From Microbacterium sp. XT11 (GTDB lineage Bacteria; Actinomycetota; Actinomycetes; Actinomycetales; Microbacteriaceae), in contig NZ_CP013859.1 of the NCBI RefSeq assembly GCF_001513675.1, forward strand, positions 2,047,081-2,111,080: a stretch of DNA of 64,000 nt, in the 5' to 3' direction. Both the position numbers and the translations under genes were made by a program. Positions within the stretch are counted from its first letter, which is position 1. Each line of letters starts with the position of its first letter. This document shows positions 49,476 through 58,445 of this stretch, in pieces. The notes under the pieces are model-generated. The model searched no databases and was not told the DNA's origin. It was given only the letters and a program-made list of their open reading frames with translations.

Positions 49476-50600
49476 ATGGCGCTGCGCGTTGGCGTGATCG
49501 GTGGAGGCCAGCTGGCCAGGATGATGATCGCTCCGGCGGTCGAACTGGGGATCGATCTCCGCGTCCTGGCCGAGGGCGAAGGGATGTCGGCGCAGCTCGC
49601 GGCGACCGAGGTCGGCGACTATCGCGATCTCGAGGTCGTGCGGGCGTTCGCCACGGGCGTCGACGTCGTCACCTTCGATCACGAGCACGTGCCGCAGCAC
49701 GTGCTGCGCGCCCTCGTCGACGACGGTGTCTCGGTGCATCCCGGACCCGATGCGCTGCAGTTCGCCCAGGACAAGCTGGCGATGCGCGCGCGGCTGGCCG
49801 AGCTCGGTGTTCCGCAGCCGGATTGGGCGGCGGTGCGCGATGCGGCCGAGCTGGAAGCGTTCCTCGAGAGCCACGACGGCACCGGGGTCGTGAAGACGCC
49901 CCGCGGCGGGTACGACGGCAAGGGCGTGCGCGTGGTGCGTGCAGCCTCCGACGCGCAGGACTGGTTCGACGCGCTCGGCGACGGTGAAGCCCTCCTGGTC
50001 GAGGAGCTGGTGGGCTTCGTGCGTGAGCTGGCTCAGCAGATCGCGCGACGGCCGGGAGGGCAGATGGTCGCCTACCCTGTCGTCGAGACGGTGCAGCGCG
50101 ACGGGGTGTGCGCGGAGGTCATCGCGCCCGCGCCCGACGCGCCCGAGCGGCTCGCCCAGGTGGCCGAAGGCATCGGCCGTGCGATCGCCGAGGGGCTCGG
50201 CGTCACCGGCATGCTCGCGGTCGAACTCTTCGAGACCGACGACGAGCGGATCCTCGTGAACGAACTGGCCATGCGCCCGCACAACAGCGGACACTGGAGC
50301 CAGGACGGGGCCGTGACCGGGCAGTTCGAACAGCATCTGCGTGCCGTCGCCGACCTTCCGCTGGGAGACGCCTCTCCGCGCGCGCCCTGGTCGGTCATGG
50401 TGAACATCCTCGGCGGCCCGGCCGAGGGCGGCCTCGTCGACCGATTCGCAGCGGCGATGGCGGAGCATCCGTCAGCCAAGATCCACACCTACGGAAAGGA
50501 TCCTCGTCCCGGGCGGAAGGTCGGACACGTGAACGTCTCCGGCGACGATCTCGATGACGCCGTGTACGTGGCCAGAGCTGCCGCAGCTCACTTCGCCTGA
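49476..50600 (+). CDS. purK: N5-carboxyaminoimidazole ribonucleotide synthase
   Basis: 374-residue ATP-grasp enzyme of purine synthesis that carboxylates AIR to N5-CAIR. The GVIGGGQLARMM nucleotide-binding start, TFDHEHVP, KTPRGGYDGKGV and ELAMRPHNSGHWSQDGA are diagnostic. The start at 49476 has GGAGG 6 nt upstream; an in-frame ATG at 49449 is less likely because a GAGAAT box overlaps it. PurE follows after 89 bp. Confidence 0.95.
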   Translation: MALRVGVIGGGQLARMMIAPAVELGIDLRVLAEGEGMSAQLAATEVGDYRDLEVVRAFATGVDVVTFDHEHVPQHVLRALVDDGVSVHPGPDALQFAQDKLAMRARLAELGVPQPDWAAVRDAAELEAFLESHDGTGVVKTPRGGYDGKGVRVVRAASDAQDWFDALGDGEALLVEELVGFVRELAQQIARRPGGQMVAYPVVETVQRDGVCAEVIAPAPDAPERLAQVAEGIGRAIAEGLGVTGMLAVELFETDDERILVNELAMRPHNSGHWSQDGAVTGQFEQHLRAVADLPLGDASPRAPWSVMVNILGGPAEGGLVDRFAAAMAEHPSAKIHTYGKDPRPGRKVGHVNVSGDDLDDAVYVARAAAAHFA

Positions 50601-50677
50601 GCGGACCAGGGTGCGCGCGAGTGCGACGGCTCGCTTCCCGTTGCGTGCCGTTGGGGGAATCTCCCAGTGCGAGACCG

Positions 50678-50683
50678 TAGCCT
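50678..50683 (+). promoter_or_regulatory. -10 box of purE
   Basis: TAGCCT, 6 nt before the GTG at 50690. It implies that purE and the LCP gene can be transcribed apart from purK. Confidence 0.55.
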
Positions 50684-50689
50684 GTTCTG

Positions 50690-51205
50690 GTGACTGAGCC
50701 ACTGCACTCTTCCGCCGCCCCGCTGGTCGGCGTCGTCATGGGATCCGACTCCGACTGGCGCGTGATGCGCGACGCCTCGGAGGCGCTCACGGACTTCGGG
50801 ATCGCGCACGAGGTGGAGGTCGTCTCGGCGCACCGCACACCCGACAAGCTCATGTCCTACGCGCGTGACGCGCGGGCGCGCGGCATCAGGGTCATCATCG
50901 CCGGCGCGGGCGGCGCAGCGCATCTTCCGGGCATGCTCGCGTCGATGACACCGCTCCCGGTCATCGGAGTGCCGGTGCCGCTGGCGTATCTCGACGGCAT
51001 GGATTCGCTCCTGTCGATCGTGCAGATGCCCGCGGGCATTCCTGTCGCGACGGTGTCCATCGGCGGTGCTCGCAACGCCGGCCTTCTCGCTGCGCGCATC
51101 CTCGGAACGTCCGACGACGCGCTCGCCGATCGCATGGAGGCGTATGCGCGAGAGCTAGAGGCGCAGGTCGCAGAGAAGAACGATCGGCTGAAGGACTCCC
51201 TGTGA
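50690..51205 (+). CDS. purE: N5-CAIR mutase
   Basis: 171 residues, class I PurE: converts N5-CAIR to [17 protein letters not shown] near 14, VVSAHRTPD near 44, [13 protein letters not shown] and [18 protein letters not shown] are complete, with the catalytic His in SAHRTP. It overlaps the LCP gene by 4 nt (GTGA). Confidence 0.96.
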   Translation: MTEPLHSSAAPLVGVVMGSDSDWRVMRDASEALTDFGIAHEVEVVSAHRTPDKLMSYARDARARGIRVIIAGAGGAAHLPGMLASMTPLPVIGVPVPLAYLDGMDSLLSIVQMPAGIPVATVSIGGARNAGLLAARILGTSDDALADRMEAYARELEAQVAEKNDRLKDSL

Positions 51206-52674
51206 CTCTTGCGCCGCCGCGGCCGCGCGCACGGCCCCTGATCGAGACTCGTCCCCTGCGGCATCCGGACGCGTCGGACGGCGGGGTCATGAGCAAGCGG
51301 GCGTGGTGGCTCGTCGTGCTCAACGTGCTGCTCCCCGGATCCGCGCAGGTGCTCGCCGGAAGCCGCAGGCTGGGTCGATTCGGGCTCGGTGCGACGCTGT
51401 TCGCCTGGTTCCTCGTGCTCGCGACCATCGGTCTCGGCCTGTTCGCCCGGCCGTTTCTTCTCTGGCTGACCGTAGGTGCCGGGTGGTTCTCGGCGGTCGT
51501 CCTGACGATCGTGCAGATCCTGCTCGCCGCCTATGTCGTGCTGTGGGTGGTGCTGACCTTCGATACGCTCCGCCTCACCCGGTTGGTGAAGGTGCCGCCC
51601 GTCTCGCGGTTCGCCGTACCCGTGGTCGCACTCGTGCTGCTGGGACTCGTCGGCGGAAGCGCGGCGTATGCGGCATCGATCGTGGGCACCGCGCGCGACA
51701 CGATCGGCGCGATCTTCGGCAGCAGCGGTCCGAGCCTCCCGGCGAGCGATGGGTACTACAACATCCTCCTGCTCGGCGCCGACAGCGGTGAGGGGCGCGA
51801 TTCCATGCGCTTCGACAGCATCTCCGTCGTCTCCGTGAACGCCTCGACCGGTGCTGTGACCATCACCGGCATCCCACGCGACATGCCCAACTTCCCGTTC
51901 GCCGAAGACAGCCCCATGCGGGACCCCGAGCGCGTCGGATTCGACTACCGCAACTACTTCGAGGGCCACAGCGACCCGACCTGCGGGTGGGGATCGGGCA
52001 TCAACCAGCTCACCAACGCCGTGCAGGTGTGTCGCGCCGACGAGGGCAAGGGCCTCTACCCGGATGCCGCCGCGCACGGGTCCAATCCCGAGATCGAGGC
52101 GACCAAGGACGCGGCCGAGGGCATTCTCGGCATCGAGATCCCGTACTACGTCTTCCTCGACATGAAGGGCTTCGCGAACCTCGTCGATGCGCTCGGCGGC
52201 GTGAAGATCACCGTCGCCGAGCGGTTGCCGAAGGGCGGCCCGCCTCCCGGTTCCGGCGCCCACGACGTCGACTCCTGGGCGATCGGGTGGATCGAACCGG
52301 GCGAGCAGATCATGGATGGCGATACCGCACAGTGGTATGCGCGCTCACGGTACACGACGAGCGACTGGGACCGCATGCTTCGCCAGAGGCAGCTCCAGGA
52401 GGCGATCCTCGCGCAATTCACCCCGCAGACCGTGCTCACGCGCTTCAACGAGGTCGCGGCCGCGGGGACGGCGATCGTGCACACCGATCTCCCGCAGGAC
52501 AAGCTGCCGGAGTTCTTCGATCTGATGACGAAGGCGAAAGAGCAGCCTGTGACGACGATCGAGCTGACGCCGGACAACGGCGTACCGGAGAAGGACATCG
52601 ACTTCGCCGCCGTGCACGAGCTGGTTCAGAACACGCTGCACCCACCGACGGCGACTCCGACCCCGACGCCCTGA
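51202..52674 (+). CDS. LCP (LytR-CpsA-Psr) family wall glycopolymer ligase
   Basis: 490 residues. After a cytoplasmic N-terminus there are about four membrane helices (to ~160), more than the usual single one, then the LCP domain: [53 protein letters not shown] and [21 protein letters not shown]. These enzymes move lipid-linked polymers such as teichoic acid or arabinogalactan to peptidoglycan, which suits the nearby CDP-glycerol transferase genes. Translationally coupled to purE; two hairpins follow. Confidence 0.92.
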   Translation: MTLAPPRPRARPLIETRPLRHPDASDGGVMSKRAWWLVVLNVLLPGSAQVLAGSRRLGRFGLGATLFAWFLVLATIGLGLFARPFLLWLTVGAGWFSAVVLTIVQILLAAYVVLWVVLTFDTLRLTRLVKVPPVSRFAVPVVALVLLGLVGGSAAYAASIVGTARDTIGAIFGSSGPSLPASDGYYNILLLGADSGEGRDSMRFDSISVVSVNASTGAVTITGIPRDMPNFPFAEDSPMRDPERVGFDYRNYFEGHSDPTCGWGSGINQLTNAVQVCRADEGKGLYPDAAAHGSNPEIEATKDAAEGILGIEIPYYVFLDMKGFANLVDALGGVKITVAERLPKGGPPPGSGAHDVDSWAIGWIEPGEQIMDGDTAQWYARSRYTTSDWDRMLRQRQLQEAILAQFTPQTVLTRFNEVAAAGTAIVHTDLPQDKLPEFFDLMTKAKEQPVTTIELTPDNGVPEKDIDFAAVHELVQNTLHPPTATPTPTP

Positions 52675-52823
52675 CCGCGCGGCCGACGCAAGAGGTCACC
52701 GCCGATGGAAGTGGCCCGGCTTGGTGAGCGGTGCTGTGCCGAGCAACAGTGCCGGAGATCTGTCACTGAGTTCGGCGGGGGCGCGAGCTCGGCGGGGGAG
52801 CCTGTTGCACTCCGAACGAGTAA

Positions 52824-52867
52824 AGCCCACGGCCGCCACCTGAAAGCAAAGGTGGTGGCCGTGGGCT
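52824..52867. terminator. terminator of the LCP gene
   Basis: An 18-bp stem (AGCCCACGGCCGCCACCT against its complement, one G-T pair) with an 8-nt loop GAAAGCAA. The stretch 52675-52823 before it holds no recognisable gene. Confidence 0.85.
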
Positions 52868-52890
52868 CCCCGGATTTCACCGGATAACCA

Positions 52891-52927
52891 GACGACGGTG
52901 ATCGGAGGGGGAGGGATCACCGTCGTC
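52891..52927. terminator. terminator of the wall-anchored protein gene
   Basis: GACGACGGTGATC pairs perfectly with GATCACCGTCGTC (13 bp, 11-nt purine loop), 32 bp beyond the minus-strand stop at 52959. Confidence 0.85.
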
Positions 52928-52958
52928 CAGTCGATCGCCGCACCAGCGACGATCTGAC

Positions 52959-53540
52959 CTAGGCGCTCTTGCGGCGGGCGGGCCCGACCGCGACGAGGGC
53001 GCCGCCTGCGACGAGAGCAGCTGCTCCGCCGCCGAGGATCCACGGCGACACGTCTCCGCCCGTGAGTGCCAGCTCCATTCCGCTGCCCGTCAGCGGCAGC
53101 TCCGTGCCGGCGGAGGCGACCGCCGGGTCGTGATCGCACGTCGAGACGGCGTCGTGTCCGTGCGAGACCGTTACGGTCGCGGTGTACGAACGCGAGCCGG
53201 AGAAGGCGATCGCATAGGAGCCCTCACCGTTGGACGGCGGGCGGAAGGTGAGCACGAGGCTGCCGTCGGCCGCCGCAGTGTTCCCCGATACCGCCGATTC
53301 GGCGGCGTTGAGTCCGGACACGGACACGCCGACGTTCTCCGACGGCTGGAACCAGCCGGCGCCGAAGACGATGGTCGATGCCTCGCAGATGTCGATGATC
53401 GGGTCATCGACCGTGACGCCGGGCGTATCTGCGTACGAGTCGGACGCGGCCGGTACGGCCGTTGCGGCGTTGGCCGCCGCCGGTGCGATGAGCACCAGTG
53501 CACCAACGGTCAGGCTGATGGCAGCCAGTTTCTTCAGCAT
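52959..53540 (-). CDS. secreted wall-anchored protein with two sortase-type signals
   Basis: 193 residues. A Sec signal peptide (MLKKLAAISLTVGALVLIAP...ANA) precedes a ~115-residue beta-rich domain with two cysteines that may pair (DICEAS, STCDHD). The end has LPLTG at 148-152 and LALTG at 157-161, a hydrophobic span and the tail RRKSA. The first fits the classical LPXTG signal, the second the LAXTG signal of class E sortases. The ATG at 53540 has a GGGGAG ribosome-binding site. Function unknown; no sortase gene is in the window. Confidence 0.82.
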   Translation of the reverse strand: MLKKLAAISLTVGALVLIAPAAANAATAVPAASDSYADTPGVTVDDPIIDICEASTIVFGAGWFQPSENVGVSVSGLNAAESAVSGNTAAADGSLVLTFRPPSNGEGSYAIAFSGSRSYTATVTVSHGHDAVSTCDHDPAVASAGTELPLTGSGMELALTGGDVSPWILGGGAAALVAGGALVAVGPARRKSA

Positions 53541-53608
53541 GATTCTCCCCAGAAATTCACGCGGAATCGCACCCGGACACACCCCTGCATCCGACTGCGT
53601 GGGCTCTT

Positions 53609-53631
53609 CCTGTCCCCACGACAGGATGGTA
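53609..53631 (-). promoter_or_regulatory. promoter and leader hairpin of the wall-protein gene
   Basis: TACCAT (minus strand, 53626-53631) is a possible -10. Just downstream, CCTGTC-CCCAC-GACAGG at 53609-53625 forms a 6-bp palindrome at the expected transcription start. The leader would be about 80 nt. Confidence 0.3.
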
Positions 53632-53683
53632 GAACCCAGTTATTCCCCAGTGCTGATGACACTACATCATGGGGAGGCGAAAG

Positions 53684-55447
53684 TCACGACACACAGCGCA
53701 GTTGCTCATGCTGAATATCGGGTGTCCGCACCATGGGCGTGTGCGCGACCATCGTGGGCGAGGAGCCGGCGGTCGCCCCTGTGAACGCGATCGTGATGGT
53801 CGTCGATTCGCCCGGTGCGAGCAGGACCTCATGCTGAACGGCGGAACGGTCGCCGAGAAGGGCGGTCTGGACCGGTTGATCCGCCCCGTCCCGATCGATG
53901 TGCGACGGCGTCGCACCCTCCGGCCCGTAGATCGCGATGAGCGTGCGGACCGACCCAGGGGGCACTCCGTACCACCCCGACGCCGTGACATACGGCGGCA
54001 GTGCCGTTGCGGCATCCGCTGGAGCGTTGTTCGTCCACGTCACGCGCACCTGCGTCGTGGTCTCACCGTCGCAGACGCCGACCGCCGTGGTGATGGCGGC
54101 GTCGGTGTAGAAGTCCATCTTCCCGCCGGTGGTGTCGTTCAGGAGCACGCCGACGGTCTCCTGCCCCTCACCGTCGACGGGCAGGCCTCCGCCCAGCGTC
54201 GACGCGCCGAGCACGTCCTCCTCCTCGGCGTGCGCGCTCCAGATGCGGATGCGATTCTCCTGCGCCGACGTCACGAGCGCGTCGAGGAGCTGCCGCGGCT
54301 GCGCGTTGCTGAGAGCTGCTCCGAAGAGGGCGGTCGCGGCCTGCGCGAAGACCTCGTCCTGCTGCGCGGGATCGGGGACGGCGGCGTAGATGCCCGAGAG
54401 GAGGAAGTCGACAACGGTGTGCTCGTCGACCGTGAAGGGGCCGAACGTCAGGGGGCCGGTGGCGGCGAGCAGGTGGCGGGTCATAACGGCGTCGACCGCG
54501 ATCACGCCGTCCACAGGGGTGCCGAAACGATCCTGCCAGCGGCTCGCGATCAGCGCAGCCGCCTCGGGGAAGTCCGGGATGCTCGTGGTGTTCTGGATGA
54601 ACCGCCCGGGGCGGTCCTCGAAGAGAGCGGTGGCGGAATCGCTCGTCGGCAGTGGGACGTCGAGCGGTGGGAAGTCGCGCGTCGATGCCTGCCGGGTGAG
54701 GGTGATGCGGCCGCCGTCGGCCTGGAGCAGCGCGATGGCGCCGACGATGCCGCCGGACGAGCGCAGTTCCGCGTTGTTCTGCATCGCCACCACGTACGAC
54801 CGGGGCCCGCCGCCACCGAGCATGCCGGGGAGGAGCTGTGCCGCCCCGTGCAGAGTGCCGACGACCGTCGCAGCTTCGGAGACGGCGCCGCGCATCTTGC
54901 GCACCGCGTCGGTGAGCGGGGGCAGAGCGGCGTCGGCGTCGATGCTGCGCGCCCTGGCGTCGGCGCCGGCCAGTGTCTCGTCGGCTGCGGCGAGCGGCCG
55001 CTCGATCGCCTCGAACGGCGTGAGATCGACCGCACCGCCCGAGAGACCGAGGCTCGCGAAGTCGAGGTCCGCCGCGGCCGCGAGCACGGGATCCAGCGCA
55101 CCTGCAGCCACGTCGTCGGCGATCGCGGCCACCTCGCTCACGGCGGAGAAGTTCGGGCCGAGCCAGGGAACGACGGTGAACGCGCCCCATACGGGATCGG
55201 AGGTCAGGTCGTGCGCCGACCTTGCGTGGTGTGCGATGCGCTGAGCGAGCTGCTCCGCCCGCTCGAGGTCGCCGGACGAGACCGCGGACTTCAGCTCGGA
55301 AGAGGAGTCGGCTACGCGTTGCAGGTCGGTGACGGCGCCGATGCCGCGGATGACGACCCAGCCGACGGCGAGGACCACGACCGTGACGACGAGTGCGATC
55401 ACCCAGCGCAGCCACCGGCGGCGCACCGGAAGTCGTCCGTCGCTCAT
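53684..55447 (-). CDS. DUF4012 family membrane-anchored protein
   Basis: About 587 residues. One N-terminal membrane helix (WVIALVVTVVVLAVGWVVI) and a large outside domain with the DUF4012 landmarks: helical linker, LLPGMLGGGGPRSYVVAMQNNAELRSSGG, then FGTPVDGVIAVDAVMTRHLLAATGPLTF. The family lies in surface-polysaccharide clusters of actinobacteria; its biochemical role is not established. The ATG at 55447 was preferred over the in-frame ATG at 55459 because a CATGCT box ends only 3 nt before the latter. Confidence 0.87.
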   Translation of the reverse strand: MSDGRLPVRRRWLRWVIALVVTVVVLAVGWVVIRGIGAVTDLQRVADSSSELKSAVSSGDLERAEQLAQRIAHHARSAHDLTSDPVWGAFTVVPWLGPNFSAVSEVAAIADDVAAGALDPVLAAAADLDFASLGLSGGAVDLTPFEAIERPLAAADETLAGADARARSIDADAALPPLTDAVRKMRGAVSEAATVVGTLHGAAQLLPGMLGGGGPRSYVVAMQNNAELRSSGGIVGAIALLQADGGRITLTRQASTRDFPPLDVPLPTSDSATALFEDRPGRFIQNTTSIPDFPEAAALIASRWQDRFGTPVDGVIAVDAVMTRHLLAATGPLTFGPFTVDEHTVVDFLLSGIYAAVPDPAQQDEVFAQAATALFGAALSNAQPRQLLDALVTSAQENRIRIWSAHAEEEDVLGASTLGGGLPVDGEGQETVGVLLNDTTGGKMDFYTDAAITTAVGVCDGETTTQVRVTWTNNAPADAATALPPYVTASGWYGVPPGSVRTLIAIYGPEGATPSHIDRDGADQPVQTALLGDRSAVQHEVLLAPGESTTITIAFTGATAGSSPTMVAHTPMVRTPDIQHEQLRCVS

Positions 55448-55553
55448 CCCTGCATTCAAGCATGAAATGCCGGGATGGGCTGATCAAAGGCCGCGTCCAG
55501 GATCGTCGGTGTGCTGACGGGTCGTCTTCCCAGCTTCGCCGCGACCGCGCGGT

Positions 55554-55559
55554 TACCCT
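55554..55559 (+). promoter_or_regulatory. -10 box of the GT4-like gene
   Basis: TACCCT, then GGACGC and the ATG at 55566. Confidence 0.6.
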
Positions 55560-55565
55560 GGACGC

Positions 55566-56639
55566 ATGGGTGCTCGGCTGCGTGTGGTGCTGGATCAGAT
55601 GGCGCAGATCGTCGACGCCGATCAGGCGTGGGCCGCGCGTGATCTCACCGCCGGACTCATCGCCACGGCGCCCGATGGATGCGACGTCGAGGCGATCGTC
55701 CCCGCGGGGAGCACCGTCGACATCGCGGGCCTCGCCGACGTGCGCACGCTGCCGCTGGCGCGGCGGGAGCTGGCTGCGTCCTGGCAGCTCGGCATGGCGC
55801 CGGGTGTCGGCGGCGGGCTCATCCACTCCGCGACGCTCATGGCCCCGCTCGTGCGCCACGATCGCATCCACGACAACGATCAGACGACGGTCACGCTCTG
55901 GGATCTGCGCGCCTGGGAGGCCCCGGACGCGCTGCCGAAGACCGCTGTCGCTTGGCAGCGCGGCATGCTTCGGCGAGCCGCCAAGCACGCCGACGCGGTG
56001 GTGGTGCCTTCGCACTCCTTCGCCGCCCGACTGGGGGAGCTCGCCAAGCTCGGTGAACGCATCCGCGTGATCCCGGGGGCGGCGCCGCAGGGGTTCGTCG
56101 TGCCGCTGGACGCGCAGGAGCGACGGGACGCTCTGTCGCTGCCTCCGCGCTACGTCGTGCTCACCGGGACTGCCGCGACTCTGGCGCACGGGTTCCGCGC
56201 CGCCGTCGCGGCGGATGCCGACGCCGTCGTGGTGGACGCGCCCGAAGGGGCGGAGCCCCGGCTCGCCGAACTCGCCTCGGCATGCGGACTGCCGGAGTCT
56301 CGTGCGCATATCCGCGGCAGCTTGGGCACGGACGATCGAGCGGCTCTCATGGCCGCGGCATCCGCCCTGGTCGCCACCGAGCACGCGACGTCCTGGCCAT
56401 GGCGCGCCGTCGAAGCCATGTCGCTGGGAGTTCCCGTTGTCGCGGTCGCGAGCGGAACGCACAGCGACATCATCGCCGACGGCGGAGCGCTCGTGCGTGC
56501 GGAGGAGATCCCGGATGTTGTGGTGGAGGCGGTCGGCGCCGAGGCGCGTCGCCTCAGCGTGCTCGCGCACGACCGGTCGCGCGCGTTCTCGTGGTTGAGC
56601 TCTGCGGAACGAGTGTGGGCGCTGCACGCCGATCTGTGA
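55566..56639 (+). CDS. family 4-like glycosyltransferase
   Basis: 357 residues with a GT-B layout. AKHADAVVVPSHSFAARLGEL ends the N-terminal domain, RIRVIPGAAPQGF begins the C-terminal one, and the donor-binding site is HATSWPWRAVEAMSLGVPVVAVASGTHSDIIADGGALV, where EAMSLG corresponds to the EX7E region. The glycine-rich N-terminal loop of classical GT4 enzymes is weak. Donor and acceptor unknown; the context is surface polysaccharide. Confidence 0.82.
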   Translation: MGARLRVVLDQMAQIVDADQAWAARDLTAGLIATAPDGCDVEAIVPAGSTVDIAGLADVRTLPLARRELAASWQLGMAPGVGGGLIHSATLMAPLVRHDRIHDNDQTTVTLWDLRAWEAPDALPKTAVAWQRGMLRRAAKHADAVVVPSHSFAARLGELAKLGERIRVIPGAAPQGFVVPLDAQERRDALSLPPRYVVLTGTAATLAHGFRAAVAADADAVVVDAPEGAEPRLAELASACGLPESRAHIRGSLGTDDRAALMAAASALVATEHATSWPWRAVEAMSLGVPVVAVASGTHSDIIADGGALVRAEEIPDVVVEAVGAEARRLSVLAHDRSRAFSWLSSAERVWALHADL

Positions 56640-56675
56640 GCGATCGGCCCTGCGGCGTGCAGGTGCGACGGGTCC

Positions 56676-57416
56676 TCAGGACCGCATGAGGTCGACGGCC
56701 TTCGTGCTCGGGCCGTCGAAGCGCACTTTGCCGTTCTGCAGGAGGATCCCGCGCTCGCAGAGGTTCGAGACCATGTTCAGGTCATGGCTGACCACCACGA
56801 GCGTCTTGCCCTGGCTGTGCAGTTCGCGAACCCGTGCGAGGCACTTCTGCTGGAACGGCTCGTCGCCCACCGACAGGATCTCGTCGATGAGGAGGACGTC
56901 GAGGTGCGTGTGGATCGCGACCGAGAACGCCAGCCGCAGGAACATGCCGGAGGAGTAGTGCTTGACCTCCGTGTCGATGAACTGCTCGATCTCGCTGAAC
57001 TCCACGATCGAGTCGAACTGTTCTTCCGTCTCCTGCTTGCTCATGCCGAGGATGGCGGCGTTGAGGTAGACGTTCTCCCGACCTGACAGGTCGGGATGGA
57101 AACCGGCGCCGACCTCGATCAGGCCCGCGACACGTCCCCGGGTCGAGACGCGGCCCTCGTCGGGGCGGAGCACCCCGGAGATCAGCTTCAGCATGGTCGA
57201 CTTGCCCGAGCCGTTGAACCCCATGAGTGCGACAGCCTCGCCCTCGCCGATCTCGAAGGACACGCCGTCCAGGGCCTGGAACTCGGAGCTGAGCGGCTTT
57301 CGTCGCATCGCGGCGACGAACGTCTCCTTGATGGAGTGCGTGTGACGGAGCTTGAAGTGCTTGTGGACGTCCTCGACGAGGATGCGCGGAAGCGGCGCGT
57401 CAGAGATCCTGGGCAA
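56676..57416 (-). CDS. ABC transporter ATPase for polysaccharide/teichoic acid export (TagH/Wzt-like)
   Basis: 246 residues starting at TTG. Walker A GFNGSGKST near 65-73, the GLIEVGAGFHPDLSGRENVYLN segment typical of the Wzt/TagH/RfbE group, signature YSSGMFLRLAF, Walker B VLLIDEILSVGDE and the switch His (VSHD). The TTG is chosen because GGAGGG at 57422-57427 (minus strand) precedes it by 5 nt; no ATG exists before residue ~37. No C-terminal carbohydrate-binding domain, so TagH-like. It overlaps the permease by 17 bp. Confidence 0.9.
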   Translation of the reverse strand: MPRISDAPLPRILVEDVHKHFKLRHTHSIKETFVAAMRRKPLSSEFQALDGVSFEIGEGEAVALMGFNGSGKSTMLKLISGVLRPDEGRVSTRGRVAGLIEVGAGFHPDLSGRENVYLNAAILGMSKQETEEQFDSIVEFSEIEQFIDTEVKHYSSGMFLRLAFSVAIHTHLDVLLIDEILSVGDEPFQQKCLARVRELHSQGKTLVVVSHDLNMVSNLCERGILLQNGKVRFDGPSTKAVDLMRS

Positions 57417-58287
57417 AACGACCCTCCAGGCGGCGGAACACCGTCTCGCCGATGATCAGGACGACGACGGAGACGAGCATCGCGATGGCTGCGTGGAGCC
57501 ACAGAGAGGGGAGCGTCTGAGCGTCGGCGGGGCGGAGCATGTGCCAGATGCCGAAGTGGAAGAGTTCGACGGCTGCTGTGATCGGGTTCAGGGCATACAG
57601 CTGGAACAGCCATTCCGGGACCTTCGACGCCACCATCTGCCACTGGTACATCACCGGCGAGGCCCACACGGAGATCATCACGATGATCTCGACGAAGCTC
57701 TGCGCGTCGCGGAACGTCACGTTGATGGCGCCGAAGAGGAGTCCGAGTCCGGTCGCCAGCACCGAGATGATCACGAGCCCGACCAGCAGCGCCGCGACGC
57801 CGAGCAACGAGGGTCGCCAACCGAAGAACACCGCGATCACGAGCACGACGATGATCTGCGGCACCGTGTTGATGGCGGCGACGAGCGTGCTCGCCACGGG
57901 GAACATCTGCCGCGGGAAGTAGATCTTCTTGATGAGGGCTGCGTTCTCGACGAGCGACTTGGTGGCGTTCGCGAAGGACTCGTTGAAGAACGTCACCGCG
58001 GTGATGCCCGACAGCAGGTAGATCGGATAGAACTGGATGCTGTCGTTGAGCCGGAGGAACACGCCCAGCGCGAAATAGAAGACGAGGAACTGGATGAGCG
58101 GCTTGACGTACGACCACAGCCACCCGAGGACCGAACCCCGATAGCGGATGCCGACCTCTTTGCGAACGATCAGGCTGAGCAGGTAGCGGCGCCGGAAGAC
58201 GTCGAGCAGCCCCTTGTTCGCGCCGGGTGCGACCAGTCGCAACTCGGACGGCGCAGCTGGTTGTGGCACCAACGTTCTCACTTCCAT
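57400..58287 (-). CDS. ABC-2 type permease for polysaccharide/teichoic acid export (TagG/Wzm-like)
   Basis: 295 residues with six membrane helices. RYLLSLIVRKEVGIRYRGSVLGWLWSYVKPL, FFNESFANATKSLVENAALIKKIYFPRQMFP and VWASPVMYQ are the conserved TagG/RfbA segments. With the ATPase it forms a flippase-exporter for undecaprenyl-linked polymer. The start at 58287 was preferred over the in-frame ATG at 58314, which lies only 2 nt after the TAGGAT box (58317-58322). Confidence 0.9.
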   Translation of the reverse strand: MEVRTLVPQPAAPSELRLVAPGANKGLLDVFRRRYLLSLIVRKEVGIRYRGSVLGWLWSYVKPLIQFLVFYFALGVFLRLNDSIQFYPIYLLSGITAVTFFNESFANATKSLVENAALIKKIYFPRQMFPVASTLVAAINTVPQIIVVLVIAVFFGWRPSLLGVAALLVGLVIISVLATGLGLLFGAINVTFRDAQSFVEIIVMISVWASPVMYQWQMVASKVPEWLFQLYALNPITAAVELFHFGIWHMLRPADAQTLPSLWLHAAIAMLVSVVVLIIGETVFRRLEGRFAQDL

Positions 58288-58316
58288 CCCGGGTCTCTCG
58301 GGCGAGAGCCGCATCC

Positions 58317-58322
58317 ATCCTA
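58317..58322 (-). promoter_or_regulatory. -10 box of the ABC exporter operon (leadered)
   Basis: TAGGAT on the minus strand, giving a leader of about 23 nt with a small CTCTCG/CGAGAG hairpin. Confidence 0.45.
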
Positions 58323-58393
58323 GGGCGTTGCTGTGCTGCGATCGCTCAGCAACAGGACATCCGTGTGTCGGCGGTCGTCCAGCCGAAGATCGA

Positions 58394-58399
58394 TAGGAT
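58394..58399 (+). promoter_or_regulatory. -10 box of the DUF6541-like gene (leadered)
   Basis: TAGGAT, 46 nt before the ATG at 58446, which has its own GGAGAAAGG ribosome-binding site. Confidence 0.4.
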
Positions 58400-58445
58400 C
58401 GACGCCGGCGAACGGCATCCGGGCGCCACGGAGAAAGGCGCACGC

